A stretch of DNA of 7,185 nucleotides, taken from positions 1 to 7,185 of the forward strand of contig CAJQMX010000149.1 in assembly GCA_905479515.1 (NCBI GenBank), given 5' to 3'. Position numbers and translations under genes: made by a program. Position 1 is the stretch's first letter. Every line of letters starts with the position of its first letter. The notes under the pieces were generated by a model that had not been told where the DNA came from, made no database searches, and saw only the letters and a list, made by a program, of their open reading frames with translations. Positions 6,217-7,185 of the stretch are shown in pieces. This DNA is from an uncultured Parasphingopyxis sp. GTDB lineage: Bacteria; Pseudomonadota; Alphaproteobacteria; Sphingomonadales; Sphingomonadaceae.

Positions 6217-7185
6217 GTGACGGACGCAATTCCTCTCGAAACACCTTTCGTGTTGCTCGACGATGCACGGATCGATGGCGCGGCAGCGCGGCTATTCACG
6301 CAGCCTGTCGCCACGATCGAGGCGCGGACTCACGGTGAAATCGACGCGGCGCTGGACCGTATAGAATGTGCGCGGGCAGGTGGGTTCTATGCGGCCGGGT
6401 TTATGAGCTATGAGGCTGGCCTGGCATTGGAAGACCGGCTCGCGCCGTTGCAAGACGCGCTGACGGAGCACACGCCGCCACTCCTATGGTTTGGACTGTT
6501 CGAGCGCATGGAGCGGGTTGCGGCCGATGTAGTACCGACATTGCTGCCGGACCCCGCGGGCGGTTGGGCCGGAGTGCCTGAGCCCCGTGTAACGCAAAGC
6601 GGTTATGAAAAGATCTTTGAAAAGGCTCAGGCCTATATCGCGGCGGGCGATATCTACCAGACCAATCTCACTTTTGGTTGTGATGTGAAGCTTTCCGGCC
6701 ATCCGCTGGCCGTCTATGCGCGGCTTAGGGAAGGATCTCTGGCGGGGTATGGCGGGGCCGTATGGACAGGGGCGCATTGGCTGCTCTCGCTCTCGCCTGA
6801 GCTTTTCTTCTCGCTTGCTGATGGCCGGATCACGGCCCGGCCGATGAAGGGCACTGCGGTTCGGAGGGACGATCCGGTGAGCGATTTGGCCGCGCGCGAA
6901 GAATTGCAGAGCGACCCCAAGCAGCGGGCTGAGAATCTGATGATTGTAGATCTGCTGCGGAATGACCTTTCGCGGGTGGCGGCTCCCGGCAGTGTCGACG
7001 TGCCGTCATTATTCCATGTCGAATCCTATCCGACCGTCCATCAGATGACCTCGACGGTCACCGCTGACATCGCGCCGGGCACTTCAGCGATCGACATGAT
7101 CCGCTCCATCTATCCCTGCGGTTCGATCACCGGCACGCCGAAAATTCGGGCGATGGAAATCATCGGTGAACTGGAGAGCGCACCG
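6217..7185 (+). CDS. pabB: Aminodeoxychorismate synthase component I (3' end beyond window)
   Basis: Forms 4-amino-4-deoxychorismate from chorismate, with ammonia supplied by the glutamine amidotransferase PabA; this leads to p-aminobenzoate and folate. The 323 visible codons include the chorismate-binding signatures: IYQTNLTF (146-153), RPMKGT (208-213), ENLMIVDLLRNDLSRV (239-254), YPTVHQMTSTV (271-281) and PCGSITGTPKIRAMEII (300-316). The lysine in PMKGT (Lys211) is the PabB-type residue; anthranilate synthase TrpE has alanine there (PIAGT), so PabB is preferred. The N-terminal PFVLLDDAR (10-18) is typical of alphaproteobacterial PabB. The GTG at 6217 has GGGG five bases upstream, and no in-frame ATG or GTG exists closer to the divergent gene. 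TTG at 6175 is a weaker alternative. Homologues are often fused at the C-terminus to an aminodeoxychorismate lyase (PabC) domain, which cannot be seen here. Confidence 0.93.
   Translation, partial: MTDAIPLETPFVLLDDARIDGAAARLFTQPVATIEARTHGEIDAALDRIECARAGGFYAAGFMSYEAGLALEDRLAPLQDALTEHTPPLLWFGLFERMERVAADVVPTLLPDPAGGWAGVPEPRVTQSGYEKIFEKAQAYIAAGDIYQTNLTFGCDVKLSGHPLAVYARLREGSLAGYGGAVWTGAHWLLSLSPELFFSLADGRITARPMKGTAVRRDDPVSDLAAREELQSDPKQRAENLMIVDLLRNDLSRVAAPGSVDVPSLFHVESYPTVHQMTSTVTADIAPGTSAIDMIRSIYPCGSITGTPKIRAMEIIGELESAP

Overview
The window looks like ordinary core chromosome of an alphaproteobacterium, most likely a member of the Sphingomonadales. Three things point there: a class I (archaeal-type) lysyl-tRNA synthetase, the gene order rpmF-plsX-fabH-ihfA-merR, and a helicase N-terminus of the type I associate with sphingomonads. 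The genus is inferred from family knowledge and was not tested by a search. Base composition and coding style look even throughout. I see no insertion sequence, CRISPR array, tRNA, rRNA, integrase or phage gene.

Layout from left to right. (1) Positions 1-246, minus strand: the first 82 codons of a DinG-like ATP-dependent helicase, with a GTG start; it runs off the left edge. (2) Positions 286-1860, plus strand: lysK, divergent from the helicase across only 39 bp. (3) Positions 4823 down to 1867, minus strand: a compact five-gene cluster, rpmF (ribosomal protein L32), plsX (phosphate acyltransferase), fabH (ketoacyl-ACP synthase III), ihfA (IHF alpha) and a small MerR-type regulator. It ends tail to tail with lysK, 6 bp apart. 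(4) Positions 4824-5047: a 224-bp divergent intergenic region. (5) Positions 5048-5473, plus strand: a four-helix MAPEG membrane protein. (6) Positions 5485-6156, minus strand: a metallo-beta-lactamase-fold hydrolase related to glyoxalase II, convergent with the MAPEG gene. (7) Positions 6217-7185, plus strand: the first 323 codons of aminodeoxychorismate synthase component I (pabB), cut by the right edge.

The genes are mostly housekeeping. PlsX and FabH act at the start of phospholipid and fatty acid synthesis. RpmF and LysK serve translation. IHF alpha bends DNA. PabB feeds folate synthesis. The rpmF-plsX-fabH part couples ribosome and membrane-lipid production, as in many bacteria; ihfA and the MerR gene are the typical alphaproteobacterial extension.

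I found no convincing undescribed system. The points most worth a second look are the uncharacterised MerR regulator next to ihfA, an imperfect palindrome directly upstream of the rpmF ribosome binding site, and the long divergent rpmF/MAPEG spacer. Promoter calls are weak because alphaproteobacterial promoters match the E. coli consensus poorly.
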